In this document: piece by piece, positions 19,608 through 29,184 of the stretch
Layout: each line of letters starts with the position of its first letter
Position numbering within the stretch: the first letter of the stretch is position 1
Assembly: GCF_016651255.1 (NCBI RefSeq)
Contig: NZ_JAEKEG010000064.1
Location: 1 to 50,579 of the forward strand
DNA from: Pseudomonas sp. TH10
GTDB lineage: Bacteria; Pseudomonadota; Gammaproteobacteria; Pseudomonadales; Pseudomonadaceae
Direction of reading: 5' to 3'
DNA: 50,579 nt
Translations under genes and position numbers: made by a program
The notes under the pieces: model-generated
Told to the model about the DNA's origin: nothing
Seen by the model: the letters and a program-made list of their open reading frames with translations, nothing else
Databases searched by the model: none

Positions 19608-20522
19608 ATGAAAAATAATAACAAAACTATACTGTTTCGCTCGTTTTCAGTCTCCATGGCTCTGGCGGGAGCGACTCTTTTCTCAATCCCTGGCTCTGCC
19701 ACAGAAGGAGGGGCCTCCGCCTATCCAATGGGGGCGGACAACTATTTATCGGGTTTCCTGCCTCCGCCGGGTTTGTATAGCCAAATCTACGCGGAGCACT
19801 ACGAGGCTAATAACCTCCGGGGTAATGATGGTCGTAAATTACCTGTTGATTTCCGTGTCCAAGTCGATGCTGTTGTGCCGCGCTTAATTTGGGTGAGCGA
19901 CACTACTATCCTCGGTGGTACTTCGGCATTGCATGTGATGGCTCCGTTGGCCGAGATAAAGGCTAGGGTCAATGGGATTAGCCAACGCAAGCAGGGGTTA
20001 GGTGATATGACCTTCGGCGCCGGGCTGGGCTACCATTACAGCCAGAACTTCCACGTCATATACGGCTTGGATATTACGGCACCGACGGGTAGCTATGATC
20101 GCAACGACATTTCTAACCTTGGGCGCAACCATTGGATGATTGAGCCGGTGCTGGCCCTCACCTATGTCGATCCCCAGGGACTAAATGCTGACGCCAAGAT
20201 CATGTACGACTTTAATATGAAGAATCCGGATACCGACTATAGGTCTGGTCAGGAATTTCACGTTGACTACTCCGTTGGTTGGGGCGTCGCCGATGGCTGG
20301 GTATTAGGCATAGGTGGTTACGCATATCGCCAGACTACCGATGACAAGCAGGATGGAGATCGCGTCGAAGACAATAAGGGACGCGCTTTTTCAGTTGGCC
20401 CATCTATAAAGTACAGCTCTTCAGATGGTTGGTTTGTCACAGCTAAGTGGCAACAGGAGACCGAAGTGCGTAACCGGGCGCAAGGAAACGCATATTGGTT
20501 TAAGTTAGTATTTCCTCTTTGA
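19608..20522 (+). CDS. MetA/SphA-like outer-membrane protein of phenol-degradation type
   Basis: 304 residues with a signal peptide (about residues 1-31, ...ALAGATLFSIPGSA-TEGG). The mature part is rich in alternating beta strands: YLSGFLPPPGLYSQIYAEHY, GLGDMTFGAGLGYHYS, GLDITAPTGSYD, WGVADGWVLGIGGYAY. This is the pattern of the family annotated as the MetA-pathway phenol degradation / SphA protein. Probably an outer-membrane channel for the hydrophobic substrate of the preceding operon. ATG at 19608 with AGGTGA. Its AT-rich codons differ from the mhp genes. Confidence 0.8.
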   Translation: MKNNNKTILFRSFSVSMALAGATLFSIPGSATEGGASAYPMGADNYLSGFLPPPGLYSQIYAEHYEANNLRGNDGRKLPVDFRVQVDAVVPRLIWVSDTTILGGTSALHVMAPLAEIKARVNGISQRKQGLGDMTFGAGLGYHYSQNFHVIYGLDITAPTGSYDRNDISNLGRNHWMIEPVLALTYVDPQGLNADAKIMYDFNMKNPDTDYRSGQEFHVDYSVGWGVADGWVLGIGGYAYRQTTDDKQDGDRVEDNKGRAFSVGPSIKYSSSDGWFVTAKWQQETEVRNRAQGNAYWFKLVFPL

Positions 20523-20790
20523 GCCTAGTGTGTTTTTCCTGATAGCTGACACTGATTGTAGCCGCTTGCTGAACGTGGCCGCTCCCGCAGGTCATCATAG
20601 AGCGTCAAGCTGCCATTCGATTAAGCAGCGTGTTGTGCTTTTGATGCAGGCGTTGGCGATTGCGACATTGGCTCTGGCAGCTCTTCGTGGCGAAGGGCTG
20701 CCATGTTTCTGTTTTTTCGGTTTCTTGAAAACGGCTCGAATGCCACTGAGTGGGTTGGGGAAGATCATTCCAGAGTTCACGCCATAGTTC

Positions 20791-20830
20791 ATGATCACAT
20801 GATCACATGATCACATGATCACATGATCGC
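20791..20830. repeat. Tandem ATGATCAC octamer repeat (five copies)
   Basis: Four perfect copies and one with a single change (ATGATCGC) run directly into the broken end of the truncated integrase. The unit contains the palindrome TGATCA, so the array can also fold on itself. It marks the point where the integrase homology stops. Confidence 0.9.
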
Positions 20831-20930
20831 GGACTGAGATTCGACCGGCGAGATTGCCATCCTCCCGGACGGTGCTACCGGCATCATTGACGGTCAGTGA
20901 CTCGAGTTCTTTGATGGTGATTTTGGCCAT
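20811..20930 (-). pseudogene. Truncated integrase, N-terminal remnant
   Basis: From the ATG at 20930 it reads MAKITIKELESLTVNDAGS...NLAGRIS, matching the first ~32 residues of the intact integrase at 2368-3822 with a few substitutions. Homology then ends, and the frame reads through the ATGATCAC repeats to a stop. No catalytic residue remains. It shows that the ~17-kb element once had its own integrase. Confidence 0.88.
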
Positions 20931-21089
20931 GAAATGGACTCCCCTACTTTTACCCCCACAAAAACGTCGGCTCTTGATGGACGTTACTGGACTCTCGTAG
21001 AGCAGAACTCCGCTGGAGCTCAAGTAAATACTAGCTTAGAAAAATCCAGAGTAAAATTTTGAAATCTTTCAAGAAGTATGAAAAAGGAG

Positions 21090-21134
21090 ATGGGGTGCTA
21101 GGGGTCGAGTGTTCGAATCACTCCGTCCCGACCA
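21090..21134 (+). other. Attachment site (att) copy 2: 3' half of tRNA-Pro(GGG)
   Basis: Identical over 45 bases to the fragment at 3982-4026, with the same anticodon loop, T-arm, acceptor strand and CCA. It closes element 2 on the right; bases after it should be the chromosome that originally followed tRNA-Pro, or a further element. Confidence 0.85.
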
Positions 21135-21144
21135 TATTATTCAA

Positions 21145-21178
21145 GGGGTTGCGAGATTTTATCTCGCGACCCCTTTTT
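21145..21178 (+). terminator. Rho-independent terminator after att copy 2
   Basis: GGGGTTGCGAGAT / ATCTCGCGACCCC followed by five T; second copy of the hairpin at 4037-4070 and probably the tRNA-Pro terminator. Confidence 0.85.
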
Positions 21179-21749
21179 ATTTTCTATCGGTTTTACTCCC
21201 ACAAATCGTCTGGCTTTCGGTGGAATCCTCACTGCTTCCGTGTTGAGCTGAAGCCAGCTTTGGCGCTCTCTAGCACGTTTTTTAGGACGACGTTGTCGCC
21301 CTTTCTTGGTGCTTTCAGTATCTAAGGTGCTCTTCTCTTACAAGCCATCGACAGGGTGCCCATCGGTTTGTACTCGTCAGGCCGACGGAGCCTTCCCGCG
21401 TAGCGGTAGTTCTTCTTGGAGATACCAGGATCGAATAGCCATTGGGAGCTGCGCAGGCCGCAGAGTGCCTCTGCTTTTCTTAGGAGTGCGCGTATAGGCG
21501 TCAAAGCTATCCACAAAGAGCGTGGGTATATCTGTGGATAATGACCCAGGCACTGCGGAATACAGGGCTTGCAATGTGCTGGTCATTAATTGAGCAGGTT
21601 TTGTGTGCAGCTGACGTTGGCGAGCAGGCTTAGGGGCGCAAAGTCGCTATCGTTCGGCTTGGATCTGCAGTTTTACGTCACGCCTGCACTCGTCAGCCAA
21701 CCAGGCCTCAATACCTAATGCCGTAAGTGGATCAATACCAGCAGAGTAG
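21179..21749. other. Non-coding stretch at the island/chromosome junction
   Basis: About 570 bases with only short, overlapping open frames and no family resemblance. It starts with another copy of the TTTTACYCCCAC motif (21191). Two DnaA-box-like sequences (21507-21515 and 21533-21541) are present but nothing else suggests an origin. Confidence 0.5.
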
Positions 21750-22347
21750 ATTCCACGCGGCCCTTCCATACTCACCTTGCGCCACCCGCTGCCCACCGCC
21801 AAGGCTTCGGCCTCAGTGTATTGCCTGTCCGGTGGCCGCCTGGTGTTGGTCGTGGAGTTGGGGGACCGGGCCGTGGAGTTCCTGCAATCCCCTTACGGCG
21901 AAATGTTCGGTGTGAGATACCCATGCCCGCCAGTCACCTGCCGACGCTGGTGACCGGGACAGCGGTCAGCCGATGGGGATTGCGCGTAATTCCGATGGCT
22001 GGATTACTTACCCACGCGGTCTTCAATTGCAGGCGGAAATGGTCTCACGCTGGCAGGCAGCGGCAACAGCTTATGCACCGGGTGTGTTCAAGCCTTTTGT
22101 GCAGTCGCTTTACATCGAAATGGCCGAACATCCCGACCATCCACCGAGCCCGATTCACTTGATATTGCGCGCCGGGTGCAATGTGATCCTGCAGTCTCTC
22201 GAAGGCCTGAGTGCGGCCGGTGTCAACCATGCGGTTTTGAATTTCAAGTACGGCGAACGCGATGCCACTCAGGTGGTGGAAGAAGTTGGCCGAGAAATTT
22301 TGCCGCGACTTGAGGACAGCGAAGCCAGCCGAATGGGAGCAATCTGA
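21750..22347 (+). pseudogene. Decayed luciferase-like flavin monooxygenase
   Basis: Pieces of an LLM-class flavin oxidoreductase occur in different frames. ILTLRHPLPTAKASASVYCLSGGRLVLVV...GDRAVEF (frame ending in a stop near 21956) is followed by LPTLVTGTA and then IARNSDGWITYPRGLQLQ...GVNHAVLNFKYG...EEVGREILP in another. The N-terminus and about 100 central residues are missing and there are several frame changes, so one sequencing slip cannot explain it. It is a genuine relic next to the integration site. Confidence 0.7.
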
Positions 22348-22498
22348 TACGGTTTCTTATGGTGGATCTGAGCCTTTTTTGTGGCTAGGTCGGTGCTTTA
22401 TAAAGTGCGCGACCGGAGTGCGAGTGGATTGTGCCCGGCCGCCCACTTTTCCAGACTCTTTGAAGATCGGATGGTCTCGGCAGTCCTCAGGAACCACC

Positions 22499-24712
22499 AT
22501 GAATACCCGCCGCACGAGATTTCACAGCGTGGCTCTCCCCGAGTCGCAGCGTGACATTCTCGGCATGATCGCGACCAATCATCAACTGGACGACATTCTT
22601 GCCGCCATCTGTTTGATGCTCGACGCACAAGATCCTTACACGCTTTGTTCGATACTGCTCACCGATGCCGAGGGCAAGCACCTGCTGAACGGTGCGGCGC
22701 CTAGTCTACCAGCTGAATACAGCCAGGCGATTCATGGAATGGCCATTGGTCCACAGGAAGGAACCTGCGGCACCGCAGCGTTCCGTCGCGAGCTGGTGGT
22801 CACCGAAGACATCGCCCGGGACCCAAGCTGGGAGCGTTTTCGCGGCCTGGCGCTGGGGCATAACCTGCGTTCCTGCTGGTCGGTGCCTTTGCTCTCCCAT
22901 CAAGGAAGCGTGTTGGGTACATTTGCCCTGTACCAGAATCGCGCCCATGCGCCGGACGAGGCGCAGATTCAACGACTGGCCTGCGCGGCCCAACTGGCAG
23001 CCATTGCGATCCGCCATGAACGTGACGGCCAACGTCTGGAGGAAAGCGAGCAACGTTTTCGTTCTTTGTTCACCTATAACCCCAACCCGGTGTTCGCCCT
23101 CGATCTGGCCGGCAACATCCAGAGCGTGAATCCAGCGGGCCTGAAGCTCAAGCCGCACACCGCAACCGACTTCATCGGTCATCACTTTGCCAATCTGGTG
23201 GTCGAAGAAGACCTGCAACGAGTCAGTCGGCATTTCTCTGCAGCCAGCACCGGAGAGCCCCAGCGCTTCGAGGCACGGGTTCGCGACGTGAGCGACAAGC
23301 TGTTGACCATGGACATTTCCAACCTGCCGATCATGGTCAATGGCGAGATCGTCGGGGTATTCGGAGTTGCCAGGGACATCAGCGAGCAGAAGCACTACGA
23401 GCGCCAGTTGAGCTTCAACGCCTGCCATGATCGGCTGACTGGTTTGCTTAACCGTGTCTCTCTTGAAGATCGGCTTATTCTGGATTGTCACATCAGTCGT
23501 CGGCGTAAGCGTCGTCTGGCAGTGATGTGCATTGATCTGGATGGATTCAAATCCATCAACGATTCGATCGGGCACTACTTCGGTGATCAGGTGCTGATTG
23601 AGGTGGCACAGCGTATGACTCAGCAGGTTCGTCCCGGTGACACCATCGTGCGCATGGGCGGTGACGAATTTATCGTTCTGCTGCCGGACCTGATTCGTGG
23701 TGAGGACGTTGTACCAGTAGCCGAGCGATTGATGGCCAGCATTGCCAGACCCTACTGCATCCAGGGCATTGACCTGCACGTGAGTGCAAGTGTCGGCATC
23801 ACCCTGAGCGATGGTCACATCGAGCAGCCGATGCAGCTGATCCAGCAGGCTGACATGGCCATGTACAAAGCCAAGCAGCAAGGGCGCAACAACTTTCAGT
23901 GGTACACAAGCGATCTTAATCAGCGCGTTTGCGAGCACGCGAGTCTGCGCAATGACCTGCAAAAGGCTATCGAAACCCAGTCGTTCAAGCTGCATTATCA
24001 ACCGCAGATAGAAGCGCGCACGTGCCGGGTGGTCGGGATCGAAGCATTGCTGCGCTGGGAGCATCCGGAAAAAGGATTTATCTCACCAGCGGTGTTTGTG
24101 CCGGTGGCAGAGGACAGTGGTCAGATCATTCCGCTGAGCCTTTGGGTACTCGATACGGCCTGCGCGCACTTGCGCCAGCTAGGCGAGCAGGGCATCACCG
24201 GCATTTCGATGGCGGTGAATATTTCGCCGATGCATTTTCAGCGCGGCCATTTCGTCCAGTATGTACAAGCCACCCTGGAGAAACACGGACTCTGTGGTGA
24301 GCAACTGGAGCTGGAGATCACCGAGTCGCTTCTGTTGCATAACGCTGAACAGGCGATCGACACGTTGCACAGGCTCAAGGCGTTGGGGGTACGCATTGCT
24401 CTTGATGATTTCGGCACTGGTTTTTCGAGCCTCAGCTACCTCAAGCGTTTGCCCATCGACAAGATCAAGATTGACCGCTCGTTCATCCAGGAAATCGCCA
24501 CTGACCATCACGATGCAGCGATCACCCAAGGCATTATTTCCATGGCCCATCACCTCAGCCTGACGGTGGTCGCCGAAGGCGTGGAAACTGCGTCTCAGGT
24601 GGATTTCCTGAAGGGCAGTCGCTGCGATATTTTTCAGGGGTATTACTTTGCAAAACCGATGCCCTATGCAGAAATCGAAGCTTTCCTGAGCCATCCCGCG
24701 TCCCATCCCTGA
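22499..24712 (+). CDS. GAF-PAS-GGDEF-EAL cyclic-di-GMP protein
   Basis: 737 residues. A GAF sensor (about 20-190, EGTCGTAAFRRELVVTEDI), a PAS domain (about 195-320, RFRSLFTYNPNPVFALDLAGNIQSVN), a diguanylate cyclase domain with intact GGDEF at 387-391 and an EAL phosphodiesterase domain with EALLRW at 515 and DDFGTGFSSLSYL. Both catalytic signatures are present, so it could make or break c-di-GMP. No membrane segment, so cytoplasmic. The ATG at 22499 with AGGA is chosen; the frame opens earlier (22262) without homology. Not obviously linked to the catabolic genes. Confidence 0.92.
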   Translation: MNTRRTRFHSVALPESQRDILGMIATNHQLDDILAAICLMLDAQDPYTLCSILLTDAEGKHLLNGAAPSLPAEYSQAIHGMAIGPQEGTCGTAAFRRELVVTEDIARDPSWERFRGLALGHNLRSCWSVPLLSHQGSVLGTFALYQNRAHAPDEAQIQRLACAAQLAAIAIRHERDGQRLEESEQRFRSLFTYNPNPVFALDLAGNIQSVNPAGLKLKPHTATDFIGHHFANLVVEEDLQRVSRHFSAASTGEPQRFEARVRDVSDKLLTMDISNLPIMVNGEIVGVFGVARDISEQKHYERQLSFNACHDRLTGLLNRVSLEDRLILDCHISRRRKRRLAVMCIDLDGFKSINDSIGHYFGDQVLIEVAQRMTQQVRPGDTIVRMGGDEFIVLLPDLIRGEDVVPVAERLMASIARPYCIQGIDLHVSASVGITLSDGHIEQPMQLIQQADMAMYKAKQQGRNNFQWYTSDLNQRVCEHASLRNDLQKAIETQSFKLHYQPQIEARTCRVVGIEALLRWEHPEKGFISPAVFVPVAEDSGQIIPLSLWVLDTACAHLRQLGEQGITGISMAVNISPMHFQRGHFVQYVQATLEKHGLCGEQLELEITESLLLHNAEQAIDTLHRLKALGVRIALDDFGTGFSSLSYLKRLPIDKIKIDRSFIQEIATDHHDAAITQGIISMAHHLSLTVVAEGVETASQVDFLKGSRCDIFQGYYFAKPMPYAEIEAFLSHPASHP

Positions 24713-24798
24713 CCGGAAATTCTGCCCAGTCCCAGCCCTTAAAATCAGACGCTAAGGCAAATTTTCAGACCCCAACGCAGAACTCCCTCTCCCCAGGC

Positions 24799-24818
24799 AA
24801 GGCGCTCCCTGCGCCTTT
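24799..24818 (+). terminator. Candidate terminator after the GGDEF-EAL gene
   Basis: AAGGCGC-tccct-GCGCCTT followed by a poor T-run (TCT). It lies between the c-di-GMP gene and the molybdenum hydroxylase operon, where a terminator is expected. Confidence 0.4.
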
Positions 24819-24874
24819 CTCGCACACTCGGCTCTAACGCTATCGCGCTGCATAACAACAAGAGCCGCGAAAAA

Positions 24875-27873
24875 ATGACTAGTTTCCAACCTGCTACCGA
24901 AAGCCAGACCGGCCACATCGGTGCCCGTCAGACCCGTGTCGAGGACGCCGCATTGTTGCGCGGCCTCGGCTGCTATGCCGATGACGCAGCGATCCCTCCG
25001 GGTACGCTACATGCGGCGATCATCCGCTCACCCCACGCTCATGCGCGGATCACCTCGGTGGACTTTTCCAGTGCGCTGCTGATGAAAGGCGTACACGGCG
25101 TGCTGGTCGGTGAAGACGTCAAACGCTGGGCGCTGCCGTTTCCGGTGGGTGTACGTCAGCCGATGGAGCACTGGTGCGTCGCTGTCGACAAGGTGCGCTA
25201 CGTCGGAGAGCCGGTGGCCGTGGTGATCGCTGAGAGCCGCTATCTGGCCGAGGACGCCATCGAAGGTGTGCGCGTTGAATACGAGCCGCTACCCCCGATC
25301 ATCGATCCCGAACTGGCCACCGCCGAACAAGCGCCGATCTTGCACGAAGCAGTCGGCAGCAATGTGGTCAACGAACGGCGCTTTCGTTATGGCGAGCCGG
25401 AGCAGGCGTTCGAGCAGGCGCCGCACAAGGTTTCGCTCAAAGTGAAGTTTCCGCGCAGTTCCTGCACACCCATTGAATGCTATGTGGTGCTGGCTCAGTA
25501 CGAGCGCGCCACCGGCATTTATGACGTGCTGGCCAATTTCCAGGGCCCCTACGCGTTGCACACGGTCATGGCCCGTGCACTGAATGTGCCCGGCAACCGC
25601 TTGCGTTTGCGCACCCCGAAAGATTCCGGCGGCAGTTTTGGCATCAAGCAGGGGGTTTCCCTTACGTGGTGATGATGGGCCTGGCGTCACGCAAGGTCGG
25701 CGCACCGGTGAAGTGGGTCGAGGACCGTCTGGAACATTTGCAGGGCGCTTCTTCGGCGACCAATCGGGTGACCGAAATCGAAGCGGCGGTAGAATCCGAC
25801 GGCCGCATCACCGCTTTGCGTTATGACCAGATCGACGATTGTGGTGCCTACCTGAGAGCGCCCGAACCGGCGACTTTTTACCGCATGCACGGCAACCTGA
25901 CGGGTGCCTACGCGATCCGCAATTTGCAAGTGCGCAACCGCGTGGTGCTGACCAACAAAACCCCTTCCGGCCTGAACCGTGGTTTCGGTGGCCCGCAGGT
26001 GTATTTCGCCCTTGAGCGGCTGCTGCAACACATCGCCGTGCAGTTGAAGCTTGATCCGTTGGACGTGATCCGCCGCAACCTGGTGCCGGCCGATGCCTTC
26101 CCTTATCGCGCGGCCGCCGGTGCATTGCTCGATTCCGGCAATTACCAGGCAGGTATTGCCTTGGCGGCGGCTGATGGTGGTCTCGACGAGTTGCTCAAAC
26201 GTCGTGATCAGGCGCGTGCCGAAGGCCGAATCTATGGCATCGGTTATGCCGCAGTCATCGAACCATCGATTTCCAACATGGGTTACATCACCACCGCGAT
26301 GACGCCCGAAGAGCGGCGCAAGGCTGGTCCGAAAAACGGCGCTGTCGCAACCGCAACCATCAACGTCGGCCCGTTGGGTGACGTCAGTGTGCACGTGTCC
26401 TCTGCACCGCAAGGGCAGGGCCATCAAACCACGGTCGCTCAGGTCGTCGCCGAAGTGCTCGGGGTTGCGCTGGAGTCCATCGTGGTCAACGTCGAACTGG
26501 ATACCCAGAAGGACGCTTGGTCGATTGCCTCGGGCAACTATTCCAGCCGCTTCGCCGGTGCTGTGGCTGGTGCCGTCTACAAGGCAGCGCTGAAGATCCG
26601 TGATCGCCTCGCCGCGATTGCCGCCGAGCAATTGCAGGCCAGTCCCGAGGATATTCGTTTCGCGGGCGGCAAGATTTTTGTGGTCAATGGCGGGGCGGTG
26701 GCGCCATTCCATCGGATTGCCGGTGCGACCCACTGGTCGCCGGGCCTGCTGCCGGAAGGTGAAAGCGGCGGTCTGCGCGAAACCGCCTTCTGGAGCCCGC
26801 CGCAATTGGTGGCACCGGACGACCAGGATCAGGTCAATAGCTCGCTGTGCTACGGCTTTGTCTTCGACATCTGTGGTCTGGAAATCGACCGCATGACCGG
26901 CGAGATCCACATCGATCGCTACGTCACCTGCCATGACGCTGGCCGCCTGCTCAACCCGGCACTGGTCGATGGCCAGATTCGTGGTGGCTTCACCCAAGGC
27001 CTCGGCGCGGCGCTGATGGAAGAGTTAGCCTATGGCGAGGACGGCAGCTTCCTCTCCGGGACCTTCGCCGATTATCTGGTGCCGACCGCGCCGGAAGTGA
27101 TCGAACCGGTGATCCTGCACATGGAAACGCCATCGCCATTCACCCCACTGGGCGCCAAAGGTGTGGGCGAGGGCAACAATATGAGCACGCCGGTGTGCAT
27201 CGCCAACGCGGTGGCCGACGCCCTCGGTCGCTCGGACATTCGTCTGCCACTAACGCCATCGAAAGTACGCACGCTCATCGGGATCGACGAACCACCACGG
27301 CCCGCCGGTATGGAGCCCGATGAAAACCTGGACGCAGCACCTGCCGGTGGACCGGCATTGCGGGCCAACGACTCGGTGGTGATTCCTGCTCCGCCGCAGC
27401 AGGTCTTCGATACCTTGCTCGACCCACAGACGCTGGCGGCGATCATTCCCGGTTGTCACGACCTCGTGCTTGAAGGCGAAAACCGTTACCGCGCAGACGT
27501 CACCGTCGGCGTCGGCATGATCCGTGCGCGCTTCGAGGCCAAGGTTGCCCTGAGTGATCTCGACCCTCCGCATTCATTGCGTCTGTCCGGTTCCGGCAGC
27601 AGCTCGATGGGCTCGGCCCAAGGCCAGGCCAAGGTGCGTTTCGTCGAACTGGAAAATGGCCACACACGCCTGGAATACCAATACCAGGTGGCGGTCAGCG
27701 GCAAAGTCGCCGCGGTCGGCGGCCGAATGTTGCAAGGGGCCTCGAAAGTGATCATCGGACAAATTTTTACTCGCCTGTCGCAACGGGTCAGCGGCCAAGC
27801 CATCTCCACCGGCTGGTGGGCGCGACTGCGGGCCTCGCTTGGCGCGCTGTTTGGCAAGGGAGGTGCGCAATGA
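24875..27873 (+). CDS. Molybdenum hydroxylase large subunit with fused C-terminal CoxG/SRPBCC domain (apparent frameshift)
   Basis: Xanthine-oxidase-family Mo subunit. The slip at TTT 25656-25658 splits IKQGV from FPYVVMMGLASRK; one added T gives 999 residues. Cofactor motifs are APQGQGHQTT and GAKGVGEGNN (catalytic Glu), with NRGFGGPQVYFALER in the active-site loop. The CO-dehydrogenase motif AYRCSFR is absent, so it is not a CO dehydrogenase. From about residue 830 a second domain follows (VVIPAPPQQVFDTLLDPQTL, IIPGC, RLEYQYQVAVSGKVAAVGGRM), which is normally the separate protein CoxG. It overlaps the FAD subunit by 4 bases. Substrate unknown; an aromatic or heteroaromatic acid or its CoA ester is likely. 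Confidence 0.88.
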
Positions 27874-28676
27874 AACCGGCTGCTTTCGATTACGTTCGGG
27901 CTGACACCCGTCGTCAGGTGGTTGAGTTGCTCGCCGAGTACGGCCAAGAGGCTCGCATCATCGCCGGTGGCCAATCGCTGATGGCGGTGCTGAACATGCG
28001 CCTGGCTCAACCCAAGTTGCTGATCGATATCAATCATGTGGCTGACCTGGCCTATATCGAACTGCGCAAGGATTGCCTGGCTGTAGGTGCCGGGGTGCGA
28101 CAGGCGCAGTTGCTGGCGCGTTCGACCCTGATGGACGAGGTGCCTTTATTGGCACTGGCGATGCCCTGGATCGGCCACTTCCAGACGCGTAATCGCGGCA
28201 CAGTCTGCGGTTCGGTGGCTCACGCCGACCCCAGCGCCGAGTTGCCGCTGTGCCTGGTGACGCTGGGCGGCGAGATCGTTCTCGAGTCGAAAAAAGGCAA
28301 GCGCATCGTCAAGGCTGCGGACTTCTTTCAAGGCATTCTCACCACTGAAAAGCGTGCGGATGAACTGGTCGTCGAGGTGCGTTTTCCGCTCAAGCGCGAA
28401 GGCATCACCTATCGCTTCCGCGAAATCGCCATGCGTCACGGCGACTTTGCAATTGTATCCCTGGCCGCAGCCATCGGCACGGACCAGGTCGAACTCGGCA
28501 TCGGCGGGGTCGCCGACCGTCCGCAACGTCGCAGCCTGCCTCGTGGTGCGGCGTTACCAGACGCGCTCAATCAAACCGCCTGGTCGCTCGATGCACAAGA
28601 CGACGTGCACGCCAGCGCTGCCTATCGCCGCCAACTAATTCGCGAGCTGGGTCATCAGCTGATCGAAGGAGTCTGA
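27870..28676 (+). CDS. Molybdenum hydroxylase FAD-binding (medium) subunit, CoxM-type
   Basis: 268 residues from the ATG at 27870, which overlaps the large-subunit stop (ATGA). FAD motifs are IIAGGQSLMAVLNMRLAQP (about residues 31-49) and NRGTVCGSVAHADPSAELP (about 109-127), the standard pair for this family. It passes electrons from the iron-sulfur subunit to the acceptor. Two bases separate it from the iron-sulfur subunit. Confidence 0.93.
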   Translation: MKPAAFDYVRADTRRQVVELLAEYGQEARIIAGGQSLMAVLNMRLAQPKLLIDINHVADLAYIELRKDCLAVGAGVRQAQLLARSTLMDEVPLLALAMPWIGHFQTRNRGTVCGSVAHADPSAELPLCLVTLGGEIVLESKKGKRIVKAADFFQGILTTEKRADELVVEVRFPLKREGITYRFREIAMRHGDFAIVSLAAAIGTDQVELGIGGVADRPQRRSLPRGAALPDALNQTAWSLDAQDDVHASAAYRRQLIRELGHQLIEGV

Positions 28677-28678
28677 AC

Positions 28679-29179
28679 ATGCGTGTAACTGCCGAACAAA
28701 CCTTTGCGATTCGCCTGGAACTCAATGGCCGCACCCGCGAAGCGCTGGCCGAACCGCGGACCCAACTCTGCGACTTCCTGCGCCACGACCTCGGTGCCAC
28801 CGGTGTCCATGTCGGATGCGAACACGGAGTCTGCGGTGCCTGCACGGTGCTGGTGGACGGGGTCGCCATGCGTTCCTGCCTGATGCTCGCGGTACAGGGG
28901 CACGAGCGGCGTATCGAGACCGTCGAGTCCCTGGCCGACGACGACACACTGAGCGACCTGCAACAAGCCTTTCGCCGTCATCACGCCTTGCAGTGCGGCT
29001 TTTGCACTGCGGGCATTCTCATGTCCTGCGTGGATTTCCTCGAACGGGTACCCAACCCGGACGAGACCCAGGTACGCGACATGCTTTCGGGGCATTTATG
29101 TCGCTGCACGGGCTACACCGGCATCGTCCAGGCCGTGCTCGAAGTAGCTGCCCAGCGCCAAACGAACAAAGGGGAATAA
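28679..29179 (+). CDS. Molybdenum hydroxylase [2Fe-2S] (small) subunit, CoxS-type
   Basis: 166 residues. The plant-type [2Fe-2S] site is CEHGVCGACTVLVDG (about 47-61) and the second cluster site, next to the molybdopterin, is CGFCTAGI...HLCRCTGYTGI. Subunit order is large, medium, small. Downstream a CoA ligase starts after 5 bases, so the hydroxylase and ligase are one operon. Confidence 0.95.
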   Translation: MRVTAEQTFAIRLELNGRTREALAEPRTQLCDFLRHDLGATGVHVGCEHGVCGACTVLVDGVAMRSCLMLAVQGHERRIETVESLADDDTLSDLQQAFRRHHALQCGFCTAGILMSCVDFLERVPNPDETQVRDMLSGHLCRCTGYTGIVQAVLEVAAQRQTNKGE

Positions 29180-29184
29180 CAATA

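Larger units (their letters stand above)
4027..21134. mobile_element. Integrated element 2: ~17-kb aromatic catabolic island between tandem att sites
   Basis: The segment lies between two identical 45-base tRNA-Pro fragments in the same orientation (ends at 4026 and 21134). A truncated integrase stands beside the right one. It carries the mhp operon with regulator, a TetR gene, a second extradiol/hydrolase/monooxygenase set and two outer-membrane proteins. Having lost most of its integrase, it could move only with the neighbouring element or with that integrase acting in trans. The island boundaries are seen; mobility is inferred. Confidence 0.75.
20839..21224. repeat. Direct repeat, copy 2: integrase 5' end plus attachment region
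   Basis: Partner of 3731-4117 in the same orientation. It has the same integrase start, upstream region, tRNA-Pro fragment and hairpin. Scattered changes (e.g. in TTTTGAAATC before the att and ACTCCCAC after it) show the copies have diverged and are not a collapsed assembly repeat. Confidence 0.9.

Noticed and set aside
20530..20787. 85-codon open frame after the MetA-like gene
   Set aside because: No ribosome site, odd composition, no family resemblance; it ends next to the repeat junction and looks like chance.
20791..20830. Possible CRISPR or iteron array of ATGATCAC
   Set aside because: Units are contiguous with no spacers, and there is no replication or cas gene nearby; a simple tandem repeat.
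21507..21541. Two DnaA-box-like sequences (CTATCCACA and TGTGGATAA) suggesting an origin
   Set aside because: Only one perfect box, no AT-rich unwinding region, no replication gene.
24875..29179. Carbon monoxide dehydrogenase (coxMSL)
   Set aside because: The CO-specific AYRCSFR loop is absent (NRGFGG instead) and subunit order is large-medium-small.
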